Source of the DNA: Acidimicrobiaceae bacterium
GTDB taxonomy: Bacteria; Actinomycetota; Acidimicrobiia; Acidimicrobiales; RAAP-2
Assembly: GCA_003133685.1 (NCBI GenBank)
Contig: PKYQ01000010.1
Span: 81,456-116,073, forward strand
Direction: 5' to 3'
Length of the DNA stretch: 34,618 nt
The notes under the pieces: generated by a model
Database searches by the model: none
The model's input: only the letters and a program-made list of their open reading frames with translations
Told to the model about the DNA's origin: nothing
Shown here: piece after piece, positions 6,547-15,045 of the stretch
Layout: each line of letters begins with the position of its first letter
How positions within the stretch are numbered: position 1 is the stretch's first letter
Program-made: the position numbers and the translations under genes

Positions 6547-8032
6547 CCTCCGGCAGAGTCAAGGAGAGGATCACGGCGAGAACACCAATCGGTACGGCGT
6601 AACGGTAGATCTCAGATATCGAACCCGAGACGGCGTGAAGAATCACCGAGAGTTCGTTCAAGGGAAGTTTGCGAAGGTTCTTGGGCGTCCAAAGTAACGG
6701 CGACGGCAATGAGGTCACCGACGGATTCGCTCGAAGTCCGGCCGCCAATTGGTGCGGCAACGCGTTCACGTACAGCGCGCCGAATACCGCGGTGCCGAAC
6801 GATCCTCCTATCGACCGAAAGAAGTTCGCGCCGGCCGTCGCGGCGCCGAGGTCTTCGTGTTGCACGGCGTTCTGTACCGCGGTGATGAGAATCTGCATCA
6901 CCAATCCGAGTCCCGTTCCGAGGATGAGCATGTAAAAGGCCAAGGTGAGTTCGGAGGTGGCAACGCCAATGGTGCCGAACAGGCCGAGGCCGATCGTCAT
7001 GACCGCAGTGCCGAGAATCGGGAACGGACGGTACCGCCAGCCCTTGGAGACGAGTTGACCGGTGACGATCGACGCGACAAGGAGTCCGGCCATCATCGGC
7101 AACAGGCGCAACCCCGAGCTCGTCGGCGACGCACCCCGGACGTCTTGAAAGTAGAGCGGGAGGAAGGTCAAGGCGCCGAACATCGCGAAGCCGACGACGA
7201 ATCCGATCGCCGAGGCCGAGGAGAAGACGCGGTTCGCGAAAAGTCGTGGCGCCAGGACCGGCTCACTCGAGCGCCGCTCGATCATGACAAAGACCACCGC
7301 GGCCACCAGACCGACGACGAGCAGCGTGATCGACTTCCAACCGAGCCAGGCGAGAGACGCCCCTCCGAGCGAAGTGAAGAGAATCAGTGCCGAGGCCGAC
7401 ACCGTCAAGACGATGATGCCGGCATAGTCGATGACGTGTTGCACGCGTGCGCCCGCACTCGGGAGTACTGCCGCGGTCACGATCAACGCGAGGATTCCGA
7501 ACGGTACGTTCACGAAGAAGATCCATCGCCACGAAAAGTATTCGACGATGAATCCACCGAGAAGGGGGCCGATCACCGTGGCGGCACCGAAGGTCGCGCC
7601 GAAGAACCCGGCGTAGCGGCCTCGTTCTCGAGGCGGCACGATGTCCGCGATGATCGATTGCGCGCCGACCATGAGACCGCCGCCGCCGAGACCCTGTAAC
7701 GCGCGAAAGAGGATCAACTCGAGCATCGTGTGGGCGACGCCGCACAGCATGCTGCCAATCAAGAAGAGGATGATCGCGGCCTGGAAGTAGACCTTTCGAC
7801 CGTGAAGGTCACCCAGTTTGCCCCAGAGCGGAGTGCTGACCGTCGAGGACAACAGGTACGCGACGACGACCCAACTCAGGTGACTGGCCCCGTGGAGGTC
7901 ACCGACAATCGTCGGAAGTGCCGTGGCCACGATCGTGCTGTCGAGCGCGGCCAACAACATGCCGAGCATGAGCGCACCGAAAACGAAGTACAACTCCCTC
8001 TTGGGCATTGGGACAGCGAGGTCAGTATCCAT
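6476..8032 (-). CDS. MFS drug exporter, DHA2 (14-TM, EmrB/QacA) family
   Basis: 518-residue proton-coupled exporter. It starts with a short cytoplasmic tail and the first helix [22 protein letters not shown], typical of DHA2 with its D-S/N-T-I-V motif. Motif A is [11 protein letters not shown] and motif C is [16 protein letters not shown] with the N-V-P-F-G end. Hydrophobic segments are compatible with 14 helices. Known relatives expel hydrophobic drugs, dyes and other toxic compounds; the substrate here is unknown. It is divergent from the flavoprotein gene at 8161, and the 128-bp gap between them holds operator-like palindromes, suggesting shared control by an unlinked regulator. Its 3' end overlaps the phosphatase gene. 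Confidence 0.93.
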   Translation of the reverse strand: MDTDLAVPMPKRELYFVFGALMLGMLLAALDSTIVATALPTIVGDLHGASHLSWVVVAYLLSSTVSTPLWGKLGDLHGRKVYFQAAIILFLIGSMLCGVAHTMLELILFRALQGLGGGGLMVGAQSIIADIVPPRERGRYAGFFGATFGAATVIGPLLGGFIVEYFSWRWIFFVNVPFGILALIVTAAVLPSAGARVQHVIDYAGIIVLTVSASALILFTSLGGASLAWLGWKSITLLVVGLVAAVVFVMIERRSSEPVLAPRLFANRVFSSASAIGFVVGFAMFGALTFLPLYFQDVRGASPTSSGLRLLPMMAGLLVASIVTGQLVSKGWRYRPFPILGTAVMTIGLGLFGTIGVATSELTLAFYMLILGTGLGLVMQILITAVQNAVQHEDLGAATAGANFFRSIGGSFGTAVFGALYVNALPHQLAAGLRANPSVTSLPSPLLWTPKNLRKLPLNELSVILHAVSGSISEIYRYAVPIGVLAVILSLTLPEVKLRASLHPIADEIPMSNTDPLL

Positions 8033-8079
8033 GCAACGATTTCACTCCAGAAGAGACGACGGGGGCTAACACCACTCGT

Positions 8080-8094
8080 GGGTGATTCTCACCC
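8080..8094. promoter_or_regulatory. Inverted repeat in the MFS / nitronate monooxygenase divergent region
   Basis: GGGTGA-TTC-TCACCC, a perfect 6-bp inverted repeat with a 3-base centre, sits 48 bases before the MFS start and 67 bases before the flavoprotein start. It is a candidate operator for a dimeric repressor such as TetR or MarR. No such regulator gene is in the window. Confidence 0.4.
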
Positions 8095-8134
8095 TAGTAG
8101 TGCCCGCTGACATTTGGCCGCCGCGCAACGGCCT

Positions 8135-8150
8135 AACTAGTTTGTAACAA
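8135..8150. promoter_or_regulatory. Paired short palindromes upstream of the flavoprotein gene
   Basis: AACTAGTT (8135-8142) joins TTGT-A-ACAA (8142-8150), just before the GAGGAG ribosome-binding site of the gene at 8161. Their position between promoter and start fits an operator; this is inference. Confidence 0.3.
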
Positions 8151-8160
8151 GAGGAGACCA

Positions 8161-9123
8161 ATGAAAACGAGACTCACCGAGATGTTGCACATCGAACACC
8201 CGGTAATGCTCGCGGGCATGGGCGGTGTGGCCTACAGCGCGCTCGCGGCCGCGGTCTCCAACGCCGGTGGCTACGGCTGTCTCGGGGCCTCCACCATGTC
8301 GAGCGAGCGCCTCTCGCACGAGATCGCCACCACCAAAGAACTCACGACCAAGCCCTTCGGCGTTGACCTATTAACGGCGTTCCCCGAGACCCTCAAACAC
8401 AACGTCGAACTGTTGATTGAGGGCGGCGCCAGTACCTTCGTGGCCGGACTCGGTGTGCCCGCGCACGTCATCGACCTCTGCCACGAACACGGCGTGCTCG
8501 TCGTCTCGATGTGCGGCAAGGTCGAACACGCCAAGCGCGCGCTCGACGCCGGGTGTGACCTCGTCGTCGCCCAAGGCACCGAGGCCGGTGGTCACACCGG
8601 CACGGTGGCGACGTTGCCGCTCGTGCCCTTGATCGTCGACGCCATGGACGGGGCGATCCCCGTCGTCGCCGCCGGAGGGATCTTCGACGGTCGAGGGCTC
8701 GCGGCCGCGTTGTCGTTGGGCGCGGCGGGCGTGTGGATCGGAACCCGATTCATCGCGACCCCGGAGGCGCGCGCCATCCCCGGGTACCGCGAAACGATGC
8801 TCGAGACTCGCGAAGACGGCACCGTCGTCTCGCGCGCGTTCAGTGGCAAGACGATGCGCGTTCTTCGCAACGACACGACCGATCGCTACGAGGCCAATCC
8901 GTCGTTGCTGAAGAAATTCCCCGATCAGTTGGCGGTCGCGTTCAACGACGGGACGTTCCACCTCGGCGGCGACGAGAACACGCTCGACGTCGATCCGCGA
9001 CGAGAGGGATACCCCGCAGGACAGGCCGTGGGGGCGATCACGTCCATCGTCCCGGCCGGGGACATCGTTCGCTCAATCGTTGAAGAGGCGCAGCGTGTGA
9101 TTGACGGTCTCGCCGCCCTGTAG
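8161..9123 (+). CDS. Nitronate monooxygenase / 2-nitropropane dioxygenase-family flavoprotein
   Basis: 320-residue FMN-dependent TIM-barrel enzyme. Seen: HPVMLAGMGGVAYSALAAAVSNAGG at the first strand (FMN pocket), the conserved catalytic His145 in AQGTEAGGHTG, and the phosphate-binding end VVAAGGIFDGRGLAAAL followed by GAAGVWIGTRF. Known members oxidise nitronates such as propionate-3-nitronate; others in the family are enoyl-ACP reductases (FabK) or of unknown substrate, so the exact reaction is open. GAGGAG precedes the ATG by 4 bases. The gene is divergent from an MFS exporter, so a detoxification role is plausible but inferred. Confidence 0.85.
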   Translation: MKTRLTEMLHIEHPVMLAGMGGVAYSALAAAVSNAGGYGCLGASTMSSERLSHEIATTKELTTKPFGVDLLTAFPETLKHNVELLIEGGASTFVAGLGVPAHVIDLCHEHGVLVVSMCGKVEHAKRALDAGCDLVVAQGTEAGGHTGTVATLPLVPLIVDAMDGAIPVVAAGGIFDGRGLAAALSLGAAGVWIGTRFIATPEARAIPGYRETMLETREDGTVVSRAFSGKTMRVLRNDTTDRYEANPSLLKKFPDQLAVAFNDGTFHLGGDENTLDVDPRREGYPAGQAVGAITSIVPAGDIVRSIVEEAQRVIDGLAAL

Positions 9124-9138
9124 CCAGGCCGACCGACC

Positions 9139-9144
9139 TAGTGT
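9139..9144 (+). promoter_or_regulatory. -10 box of a leaderless Fur-family gene
   Basis: TAGTGT ends exactly 6 bases before the ATG at 9151, and there is no ribosome-binding site. This is the spacing expected when transcription begins at the start codon. Confidence 0.55.
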
Positions 9145-9150
9145 TTTTCT

Positions 9151-9594
9151 ATGTCCCCTGAGAGCCCCGACGTCAACGAGATCCTTTCGGAGATTCGTGG
9201 CGCCACAAAGCGGGTCACCGTCGCCAAGCGCACGGTCGCTGAGGTCCTCGTCGCCGCCCCCGGTCACCTCACCGCTGAAGAAATCACTCAGGAGGTGCAA
9301 TCGCGCCAACCCGACGTCAGTCCCTCGACGGTGTACCGAATCCTCGAAGAATTCGAAGCAATGCAGATCGTCGTGCACGCGCACCTCGACCAACACGCCG
9401 CGGTCTTCCATCTCGCGGGCGCCGTGCACGGTCACCTCACCTGCGACGAATGCGGCACGACATTCGAGATCCCGGCCGCGCACTTCGACGCGCTCAGCAA
9501 AGACCTGATGCGGACATTCGGATTCATGCTGGACCGGCACCACGTCGCCGTGACCGGCACGTGTGAATACTGCCAAGCCAATCGACGGCTTTAG
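9151..9594 (+). CDS. Fur-family metal-responsive regulator
   Basis: 147-residue winged-helix repressor of the Fur/Zur/PerR family. N-terminal DNA-binding part: the sequence around TAEEITQEVQ, then VSPSTVYRILEEFE, the recognition helix (about 57-69). C-terminal dimer and metal part: H-x-H around residues 93-95, CDEC (98-101) and CEYC (138-141), the two CxxC pairs of the structural zinc site. Which metal it senses cannot be told from sequence alone; the His pattern would allow Zur or Fur. It lies 27 bases after the flavoprotein gene but probably has its own leaderless promoter. Confidence 0.88.
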   Translation: MSPESPDVNEILSEIRGATKRVTVAKRTVAEVLVAAPGHLTAEEITQEVQSRQPDVSPSTVYRILEEFEAMQIVVHAHLDQHAAVFHLAGAVHGHLTCDECGTTFEIPAAHFDALSKDLMRTFGFMLDRHHVAVTGTCEYCQANRRL

Positions 9595-9606
9595 AGGCGA
9601 ACACAC

Positions 9607-9625
9607 TCTTAGTGGGTTCTTAGTG
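9607..9625. repeat. Direct repeat with 11-bp period upstream of an ABC exporter
   Basis: TCTTAGTG occurs at 9607-9614 and 9618-9625, exactly 11 bases apart, about 50-70 bases before the exporter start. Tandem half-sites at one-turn spacing are typical of OmpR/PhoB-type response regulators. This is a candidate site only. Confidence 0.35.
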
Positions 9626-9676
9626 CCGGCCACGGTTGACGCTGCGAGTCGAAAGTAAAGTCTCACTAGGTTTCCC

Positions 9677-10597
9677 ATGATAAAAATCGACCATCTGACG
9701 AAGCGATACGGCGACACCCTCGCGGTCGATGATCTGGACTTCGAAGTCAAGCCGGGCGTCGTGACGGGATTCCTCGGACCGAACGGTTCGGGCAAATCGA
9801 CCACGATGCGAATCATCCTCGGCCTTGATCACGCGACCAAGGGGCAGGCGACCGTCAACGGCACGCGCTACGCCAACCTCAAGGACCCGATTCGAGAGGT
9901 CGGTGCTCTCCTCGACGCCAAAGCGGTCCACCCCGGGCGAACTGCGCGCAATCACCTACGCGCCTTGGCCGCGTCGAATCAGATCAAGAAGTCGCGCGTT
10001 GACGAAGTACTCGACTTCGTGGGCATCAGTACCGTTGCCAACAAGAAGGTCGGTACGTACTCACTCGGCATGAGTCAACGACTCGGCATCGCCGGGGCTC
10101 TGTTGGGCGATCCCGCCATCCTGCTCTTCGACGAGCCAGTCAACGGACTCGACCCCGAAGGCATCAAGTGGATTCGCGAATTCTTTCGAGCCCTGGCCAA
10201 TGAGGGTCGCACCGTCTTCGTCAGCTCGCACCTCATGAACGAGATGGCCGTGACCGCCGACGAAATCATTGTGATCGGGCGGGGTCGCTTCATCACGTCC
10301 GGCTCCGTCAACGACCTCACCAAGAGCGCCGAGGGCACCGTGCTGGCGCGGGCGTCGGACCACGAAAAACTGGCGGCGGCCGTCGCGTCCAATCGCGGCG
10401 TCGTGCACGAGGCCAACGACGAGGGTCTGACCATTTCTGGACTGACCTCGGACCAGGTCGGTCAACTGGCGTTCGACGCGGGGATCACAATCTTTGAATT
10501 GACACCCCAACGAGCTTCGCTCGAAGAGGTCTTCATGGACCTCACCGCGGGCGCCGTCGAATACGGCTCGCCAAAATCGGATCCCGCTCATGGCTAA
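9677..10597 (+). CDS. ABC exporter ATP-binding protein (ABC-2 type)
   Basis: 306-residue ATPase that energises the membrane partner encoded by the next gene. Walker A is GPNGSGKST (34-42), the signature is YSLGMSQRLG (about 128-137), Walker B is ILLFDEPVNGLDPEG (about 148-162), and the switch His lies in VSSHLMNEM. The C-terminal extra region of about 90 residues is typical of the drug/bacitracin/lantibiotic (DrrA/BcrA-like) group. Its ATG follows the direct repeat by about 50 bases with no good ribosome-binding site. The stop overlaps the permease start by 8 bases (ATGGCTAA), so the two are coupled. The substrate is unknown; self-protection or drug efflux is typical of the group. Confidence 0.92.
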   Translation: MIKIDHLTKRYGDTLAVDDLDFEVKPGVVTGFLGPNGSGKSTTMRIILGLDHATKGQATVNGTRYANLKDPIREVGALLDAKAVHPGRTARNHLRALAASNQIKKSRVDEVLDFVGISTVANKKVGTYSLGMSQRLGIAGALLGDPAILLFDEPVNGLDPEGIKWIREFFRALANEGRTVFVSSHLMNEMAVTADEIIVIGRGRFITSGSVNDLTKSAEGTVLARASDHEKLAAAVASNRGVVHEANDEGLTISGLTSDQVGQLAFDAGITIFELTPQRASLEEVFMDLTAGAVEYGSPKSDPAHG

Positions 10598-11387
10598 CGA
10601 GTCAACGTTGATGGCGACCGCACAGTCCGAGTGGCTCAAATTCCGCACCGTGCGCTCGTCAATAATGGGCGTCGCTGTCACGGTGCTGCTCACGATCGGC
10701 CTCGGTGTCCTCATCACCACGCTCGTTCGAACCCACTGGACTCAATTGAGCCCACTACGGGTCGCGACCTTCGATCCGGTCTCGAGCAGTTTGCGCGGCA
10801 GCCTCTTCGCCCAATTCGCGGTCGGCGTCATCGGGTCGCTCTTCATTACGAGCGAGTACACGTCGGGTTCGATTTGCACGACCCTCACGGCCGTCCCCAA
10901 TCGATTTCGCTTGATTGCCGGTAAGTGCATCGTGCTCGCCGTCTCGATGTTGATCCTCGGGGAGTTCGTCTGCTTCGCCGCCTTCTTGATCGGCCAGCGG
11001 ATCTATCTCGGGGTCGTGCCGACGGCGTCGATCAGCAACGGCGCGGTCCTTCGATCGGTGATTCTCGCCGGCCTGTACTTGGCGTTGTTGGCCCTCTTCG
11101 CCTTCGCCCTCGGTCTCATACTTCGACAGAGCGCCGCCGCCATCAGTGTCTTCGTATCGGTGCTCTTAATCGTGCCGATCATCGGTCTCTTCTTTCCCCA
11201 GAACTGGCAGAACGACTTCATGCGATTCGAGCCGTCCACCCTCGGCGTGTCGATGCAGTCACCGTTCGCGCCGTCGAACTCCTTCGGCGCCTGGAGCGCG
11301 ACGCTCATCCTGCTCGCCTACGTCACTGGCACCATGGCCATCGCGGTCGTCCTCTTCCTGCGTCGAGACGCCGGGTCGAATCAGTAG
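10590..11387 (+). CDS. ABC-2 type permease
   Basis: 265-residue membrane partner of the preceding ATPase. It has a cytoplasmic start (ATAQSEWLKFRTVRSS, the usual E-W-x-K-x-R-x-x-R/S pattern of DrrB/BcrB-like permeases) and about six hydrophobic segments: near 27-47, 72-90, 112-133, 150-175, 182-203 and 238-258. The sequence around ITSEYTSGSICTTLTAVP is the conserved E-Y-x-x-G-x-x-x-x-x-L-x-x-x-P motif of this permease group. The start overlaps the ATPase stop by 8 bases. No accessory regulator or biosynthetic gene is adjacent. Confidence 0.9.
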   Translation: MANESTLMATAQSEWLKFRTVRSSIMGVAVTVLLTIGLGVLITTLVRTHWTQLSPLRVATFDPVSSSLRGSLFAQFAVGVIGSLFITSEYTSGSICTTLTAVPNRFRLIAGKCIVLAVSMLILGEFVCFAAFLIGQRIYLGVVPTASISNGAVLRSVILAGLYLALLALFAFALGLILRQSAAAISVFVSVLLIVPIIGLFFPQNWQNDFMRFEPSTLGVSMQSPFAPSNSFGAWSATLILLAYVTGTMAIAVVLFLRRDAGSNQ

Positions 11388-11397
11388 AGGTCAGTCC

Positions 11398-11403
11398 TAG
11401 AGT
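11398..11403 (+). promoter_or_regulatory. -10 box of a leaderless nitroreductase gene
   Basis: TAGAGT ends 6 bases before the ATG at 11410, and no ribosome-binding site is present. It lies in the 22-base gap after the ABC permease, so the nitroreductase is probably transcribed separately. Confidence 0.55.
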
Positions 11404-11409
11404 GACGTC

Positions 11410-12099
11410 ATGGAACTGACCGACGCCCTTCGCACGACCGGTTCTGTTCGAGCGTTCCTCGACGAACCAGTAGCGGACGACATCCTCTACGCGATACTCG
11501 ATGACGCACGCTTTGCCCCTTCCGGCGGCAATCGACAGGCGTGGCGCGTGATCATCGTGAAGGACGAACAGCGTCGCCGCGCGCTTCGCGATCTCTACTT
11601 GGACGGTTGGCACGACTACATCGCGCACGTGCTGGCCGGACTGATTCCATTTTCTCCCCTCGCCAGCGACGAGGACCGCGCGGCCGCCACCGCAAAACGA
11701 TCGGCGGCGATCGCGGTCTCGAAGCCCGACGGCTTTCCCGAAACGCTCGACCAAGTGCCCGTCATGCTCGTCATCTGCGCCGATCTTGCCGCGCTCGCGG
11801 CGACTGACCGCGACCTCGATCGTTACCAGATCGCCGGCGGCGCGTCGATCTATCCGTTCGCGTGGAGCATTCTCCTGGCGGCTCGAGCCCGGGGCTTGGG
11901 CGGCGTGATGACGACGATCGCGACGCGCAACGAGTCGGGCGTGCGAGCGGTCCTCGGCATCCCGCAGGATCAGATCGTCGCCTCGATCGTGGCGCTCGGT
12001 CATCCCGCGAGTCAGGTGACGAAGTTGAAGCGTCGCGCGGTCGAAGAGTTCTCGACGACCGACACCTTTGACGGCGACCGATTCACTTCCATGAGCTAG
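11410..12099 (+). CDS. Nitroreductase-family FMN oxidoreductase
   Basis: 229-residue NAD(P)H-dependent FMN enzyme of the nitroreductase superfamily. The N-terminal FMN-binding region TTGSVRAFLDEPVADD matches the family's R-S-x-R-x-F/Y pattern. ARFAPSGGNRQAWRVIIV matches A-P-S-G-x-N-x-Q-x-W, and the C-terminal LAARARGLGGVMTT matches the A-x-x-x-G-L-G segment. Members reduce nitroaromatics, quinones or flavins, and a few serve in deazaflavin or F420 metabolism; the substrate here is open. The stop codon is nested with that of the convergent CoA-transferase in a CTAG overlap (12096-12099). Confidence 0.9.
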   Translation: MELTDALRTTGSVRAFLDEPVADDILYAILDDARFAPSGGNRQAWRVIIVKDEQRRRALRDLYLDGWHDYIAHVLAGLIPFSPLASDEDRAAATAKRSAAIAVSKPDGFPETLDQVPVMLVICADLAALAATDRDLDRYQIAGGASIYPFAWSILLAARARGLGGVMTTIATRNESGVRAVLGIPQDQIVASIVALGHPASQVTKLKRRAVEEFSTTDTFDGDRFTSMS

Positions 12100-13253
12100 T
12101 CGCCGAAGATCTCGTCGGAGTCTTCGCCCATTCGCCGAGGTCCTCGACGCACATTCGGACGCGCTCCGTCGATGACCAGCGGCGTGCGCATTGTCGACAC
12201 TTCCCCGCCGGGCGTGTCCATCCGACCGACGAAATCGCCGTCACGAATCTGTTCCTGAGCGAAAGCGCCCGCCACGTCCAAGATCGGCGCGTGCGGAACG
12301 CCGGATTGCTGAAGGACGCCGAGCCAGTCTTCGGTCGAGCGCGTGAGGAAGATTCGATTCAATTCGCCACGCAGTTCATCGCGGTGCTGCACCCGCGCGG
12401 CGTTATCACGCCACGCCGCTCGATTGGAAAGTTCTGCGTCACTGAGAACTTCGACCAAACGCGCAAACTGTTGGTCGGTCCCGACGGCGAGCAAGATGAA
12501 TCCATCGGCGGTCGTCACGGGGCCGTAGGGCGTAATACTCGGGTGATCGTTGCCGAGTCGTGTCGGGTTCACGCCACCCGCGAGATAACCCTGCGCCTGA
12601 TTCACCAAAGCGCTCATCGTCGACTCCAACATGGGGGCCTCGAAGTGGCGACCGGGTCGACCTTGAAGTCGCGCGAAGAGTCCGGCGAGGAGACCTATCG
12701 CGCCATAGAGCCCGGTGACGACGTCGGCAATCGGTGCGCCAACCTTCGTCGGGGGTCCTTCCGGCTCCCCCGTCACGCCCATGATCCCGGAGCGGGCCTG
12801 TGCCAGGAGGTCGAAGGATGGTTGATCAGCGACGGGGCCACCGACCGTCGCGGGCGTGATGCTCACCCAGACGCAGTCGGGATTCGCTGCACGTAATCGA
12901 TCGATTCCCAGTGATGTGATTTGACTCGGAAGGTAGTTCTCCACGACGGCGTCGGCGAGACGCACCAAATCGGCGACCCGTTCAAAGTCGCGAGGATTGC
13001 GAAGGTCGACGACCACGTTGCGACGATGACGATTGACGGCCAGGTAATAGGTCGCGTCGTCGCCGAATCGAGGCGGCGCGAGAGAGCGCACCGGGTCACC
13101 ACCCGGTGCTTCGACCTTGATGACGTCGGCGCCGAGATCTCCCGCGACCATCGCGCACAGCGGTCCCGCGAGGACCCGCGAAAGGTCCAAAACCCGTACG
13201 CCTTCGAGCGGCAGCCCCGTGCCGACATTCGTCGGATCAATAGTCCACTCCAT
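12096..13253 (-). CDS. CaiB/BaiF family (class III) CoA-transferase
   Basis: 385-residue enzyme that moves CoA between carboxylic acids; known members act on carnitine, oxalate/formate, bile acids, alpha-methylacyl groups and dicarboxylates. Seen: GVRVLDLSRVLAGPLCAMVAGDLGADVIKVE at the N-terminus, the family hallmark; PSFDLLAQARSGIMGVTG with the probable nucleophile Asp148; and AMLE/QAQ-type segments typical of the interlocked dimer. The ATG overlaps the stop of the ABC ATPase gene as TGATG, so it is co-translated with the importer. That suggests that the imported compound, or its breakdown product, is a carboxylate activated as a CoA ester. The exact substrate cannot be read from the sequence. 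Confidence 0.93.
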   Translation of the reverse strand: MEWTIDPTNVGTGLPLEGVRVLDLSRVLAGPLCAMVAGDLGADVIKVEAPGGDPVRSLAPPRFGDDATYYLAVNRHRRNVVVDLRNPRDFERVADLVRLADAVVENYLPSQITSLGIDRLRAANPDCVWVSITPATVGGPVADQPSFDLLAQARSGIMGVTGEPEGPPTKVGAPIADVVTGLYGAIGLLAGLFARLQGRPGRHFEAPMLESTMSALVNQAQGYLAGGVNPTRLGNDHPSITPYGPVTTADGFILLAVGTDQQFARLVEVLSDAELSNRAAWRDNAARVQHRDELRGELNRIFLTRSTEDWLGVLQQSGVPHAPILDVAGAFAQEQIRDGDFVGRMDTPGGEVSTMRTPLVIDGARPNVRRGPRRMGEDSDEIFGD

Positions 13254-14017
13254 CAGAGCACTTTGGCGAGGAAACTTTGGAGTCTTGGTGACGATGGTGA
13301 TGTGAGCACGACTTTCGGATCTCCGGACTCCTCGATGACTCCCTGGTCCAAGAAATACACGGTGTCGGCCACTTCTTTCGCGAAACCCATTTCGTGGGTC
13401 ACCACGATCATCGTCATGCCGCTGCGGGCCAAGTCCTTCATGACGTCAAGTACCTCGCCCACTAACTCCGGGTCGAGCGCCGAGGTCGGCTCGTCGAACA
13501 ACATCAATTTCGGCTCCATGGCAAGCGCGCGAGCGATTGCAACGCGTTGTTGCTGTCCCCCAGACAACTGCGTAGGGTAATTCTTCTCTCTGCCCTCCAA
13601 GCCAACCCGTTCCAGAAGTTCACGTGCGAACTTCTTCGCTTGCTCTTCGCTGACCTTCTTTACGTTGACTGGTCCGACCGTGATGTTTTCTAGCACGTTC
13701 AAATTTTGAAAGAGATTGAATCGTTGGAACACCATTCCAATTTGGGAGCGTTCGTGACAGATTCGTCGATCATTCAGTTCATAAAGTTTGTCACCTCGGA
13801 GTTCGTAACCCACGAGTTCGCCGTCGACGCGCAATTCTCCGGCGTTGTGCTTCTCTAAGTGATTTATGCAACGCAGTAGCGTGCTCTTGCCGGAACCTGA
13901 AGGTCCGATCAAACAGGTCACCTCGCTCCGAGCCACGGTGAGATTCACGCCTTTCAACACCTCGTTCCCGGCGTACGATTTATGAACTCCGATTGCTTCA
14001 ACCATTGGTTCAGTCAC
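13253..14017 (-). CDS. Amino-acid-type ABC importer ATP-binding protein (GlnQ/HisP-like)
   Basis: 254-residue ATPase of the polar amino acid uptake family. Walker [10 protein letters not shown] (38-46), signature LSGGQQQR (151-158), Walker [14 protein letters not shown] (about 172-184) and switch region [13 protein letters not shown] are all present and typical of GlnQ/HisP. The longer open frame upstream is discarded: GTG at 14017 overlaps the permease stop as GTGA and gives the family length (an internal ATG at 14005 is also possible). The gene is followed by the CoA-transferase through a TGATG overlap. Base composition is lower in GC than the flanks. Confidence 0.95.
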   Translation of the reverse strand: MTEPMVEAIGVHKSYAGNEVLKGVNLTVARSEVTCLIGPSGSGKSTLLRCINHLEKHNAGELRVDGELVGYELRGDKLYELNDRRICHERSQIGMVFQRFNLFQNLNVLENITVGPVNVKKVSEEQAKKFARELLERVGLEGREKNYPTQLSGGQQQRVAIARALAMEPKLMLFDEPTSALDPELVGEVLDVMKDLARSGMTMIVVTHEMGFAKEVADTVYFLDQGVIEESGDPKVVLTSPSSPRLQSFLAKVL

Positions 14018-15024
14018 GAAGTCACTCCCGCTTGAACCCCACGCTTCGTGCGGTACTTCGAAGCGATACCGCGAAGATCTCGTCGAAGCCTTTGGATGGG
14101 AGTTGGCGGCGGCGTTCGCAATGCGCCGCGAGCGAAATAGCGCTCCAAATAAAACTGTCCGATTGAAAGAATGGTCGAAACAATCAGGTACCAAAGACTC
14201 GCCATTATCAGCATCGGCATGATTTGAAGCGTCTGATTGTAGATATTCGTCACCGCGCCGAGGAGGTCAACGACCGCAACCACCGAGACCAACGACGTCG
14301 TCTTCAACATCGAGATGACTTCATTTCCGGTCGGGGGGATGATGACGCGCATCGCCTGTGGCAATACCACAAGTCGCAGAGTTTGACCACGCGTCATGCC
14401 AAGCGAAGTTGCGGCCTCAGTCTGTCCCTCGTCAACCGCAATCAACCCGGAGCGAACAATCTCTGAGAAGTACGCACCTTCATTGAGTCCGAGGGCCGTC
14501 ACCGCAGCGTTAAACAAGCTAAACACGGAGTTCGCCCCGAAATGGACGAGGTAGATGTGGGTGAATGGAATTCCTATCGCGAGTTTCGGGTACAGAAAGG
14601 CGATGTTGCCCCACATGAGAATCTGCACGAGGACCGGTGTACCTCGAAACGCCCACGTGTAAGTCCAGGCTGCACCGGAAAGCAATCGATTGTGCGAAAG
14701 ACGCATTATTGCTACGAGAACCCCTAACACGATGCCGATGATCATCGCGATTGCGGTCAGCTCCAGAGTGACGAGAAGACCCTTTAGGACGAGGCCATTG
14801 GTGAAGTAATGGAAAATTGAATTCCATCCGAAACGCCACGTCAATATCGGGTGACAGCTGTACTTTCCATCTACCTTGTGACAGGACCTACCTCCCGAGG
14901 GAAGTTTCGAAAAAATTGTGTGGATCAGCATCGCGACGATTAGCGCCAAAAATGCCGTTCCGAACCACTGGCCGACATGGCGAACGGGGACGACCTTGAC
15001 TTCGGCGTCCCCGTTCGTATCCAT
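14014..15024 (-). CDS. Amino-acid-type ABC importer permease (HisM/GlnP-like)
   Basis: 336-residue inner-membrane permease. The conserved MetI-type domain carries the EAA loop [20 protein letters not shown] (about 198-217) followed by [17 protein letters not shown], which contacts the ATPase. It is longer than the usual 220-250 residues: an extra N-terminal helix (about 20-37) is followed by an outside loop with two Cys (48 and 57) that could form a disulphide, and the C-terminal tail is basic. One permease gene implies a homodimer. The ATG at 15024 lacks a good ribosome-binding site and lies 21 bases after the binding-protein stop. GC content is about 50% in lines I counted by hand. Confidence 0.93.
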   Translation of the reverse strand: MDTNGDAEVKVVPVRHVGQWFGTAFLALIVAMLIHTIFSKLPSGGRSCHKVDGKYSCHPILTWRFGWNSIFHYFTNGLVLKGLLVTLELTAIAMIIGIVLGVLVAIMRLSHNRLLSGAAWTYTWAFRGTPVLVQILMWGNIAFLYPKLAIGIPFTHIYLVHFGANSVFSLFNAAVTALGLNEGAYFSEIVRSGLIAVDEGQTEAATSLGMTRGQTLRLVVLPQAMRVIIPPTGNEVISMLKTTSLVSVVAVVDLLGAVTNIYNQTLQIMPMLIMASLWYLIVSTILSIGQFYLERYFARGALRTPPPTPIQRLRRDLRGIASKYRTKRGVQAGVTS

Positions 15025-15045
15025 GAAGTTAGTTTTTACTACGAC

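Noticed and set aside
6749-7699. Long plus-strand open frame (316 codons) opposite the first MFS gene
   Set aside because: Low-complexity, charged sequence (runs of E, R, H, D) typical of antisense frames of GC-rich genes; the minus strand encodes an intact MFS protein.
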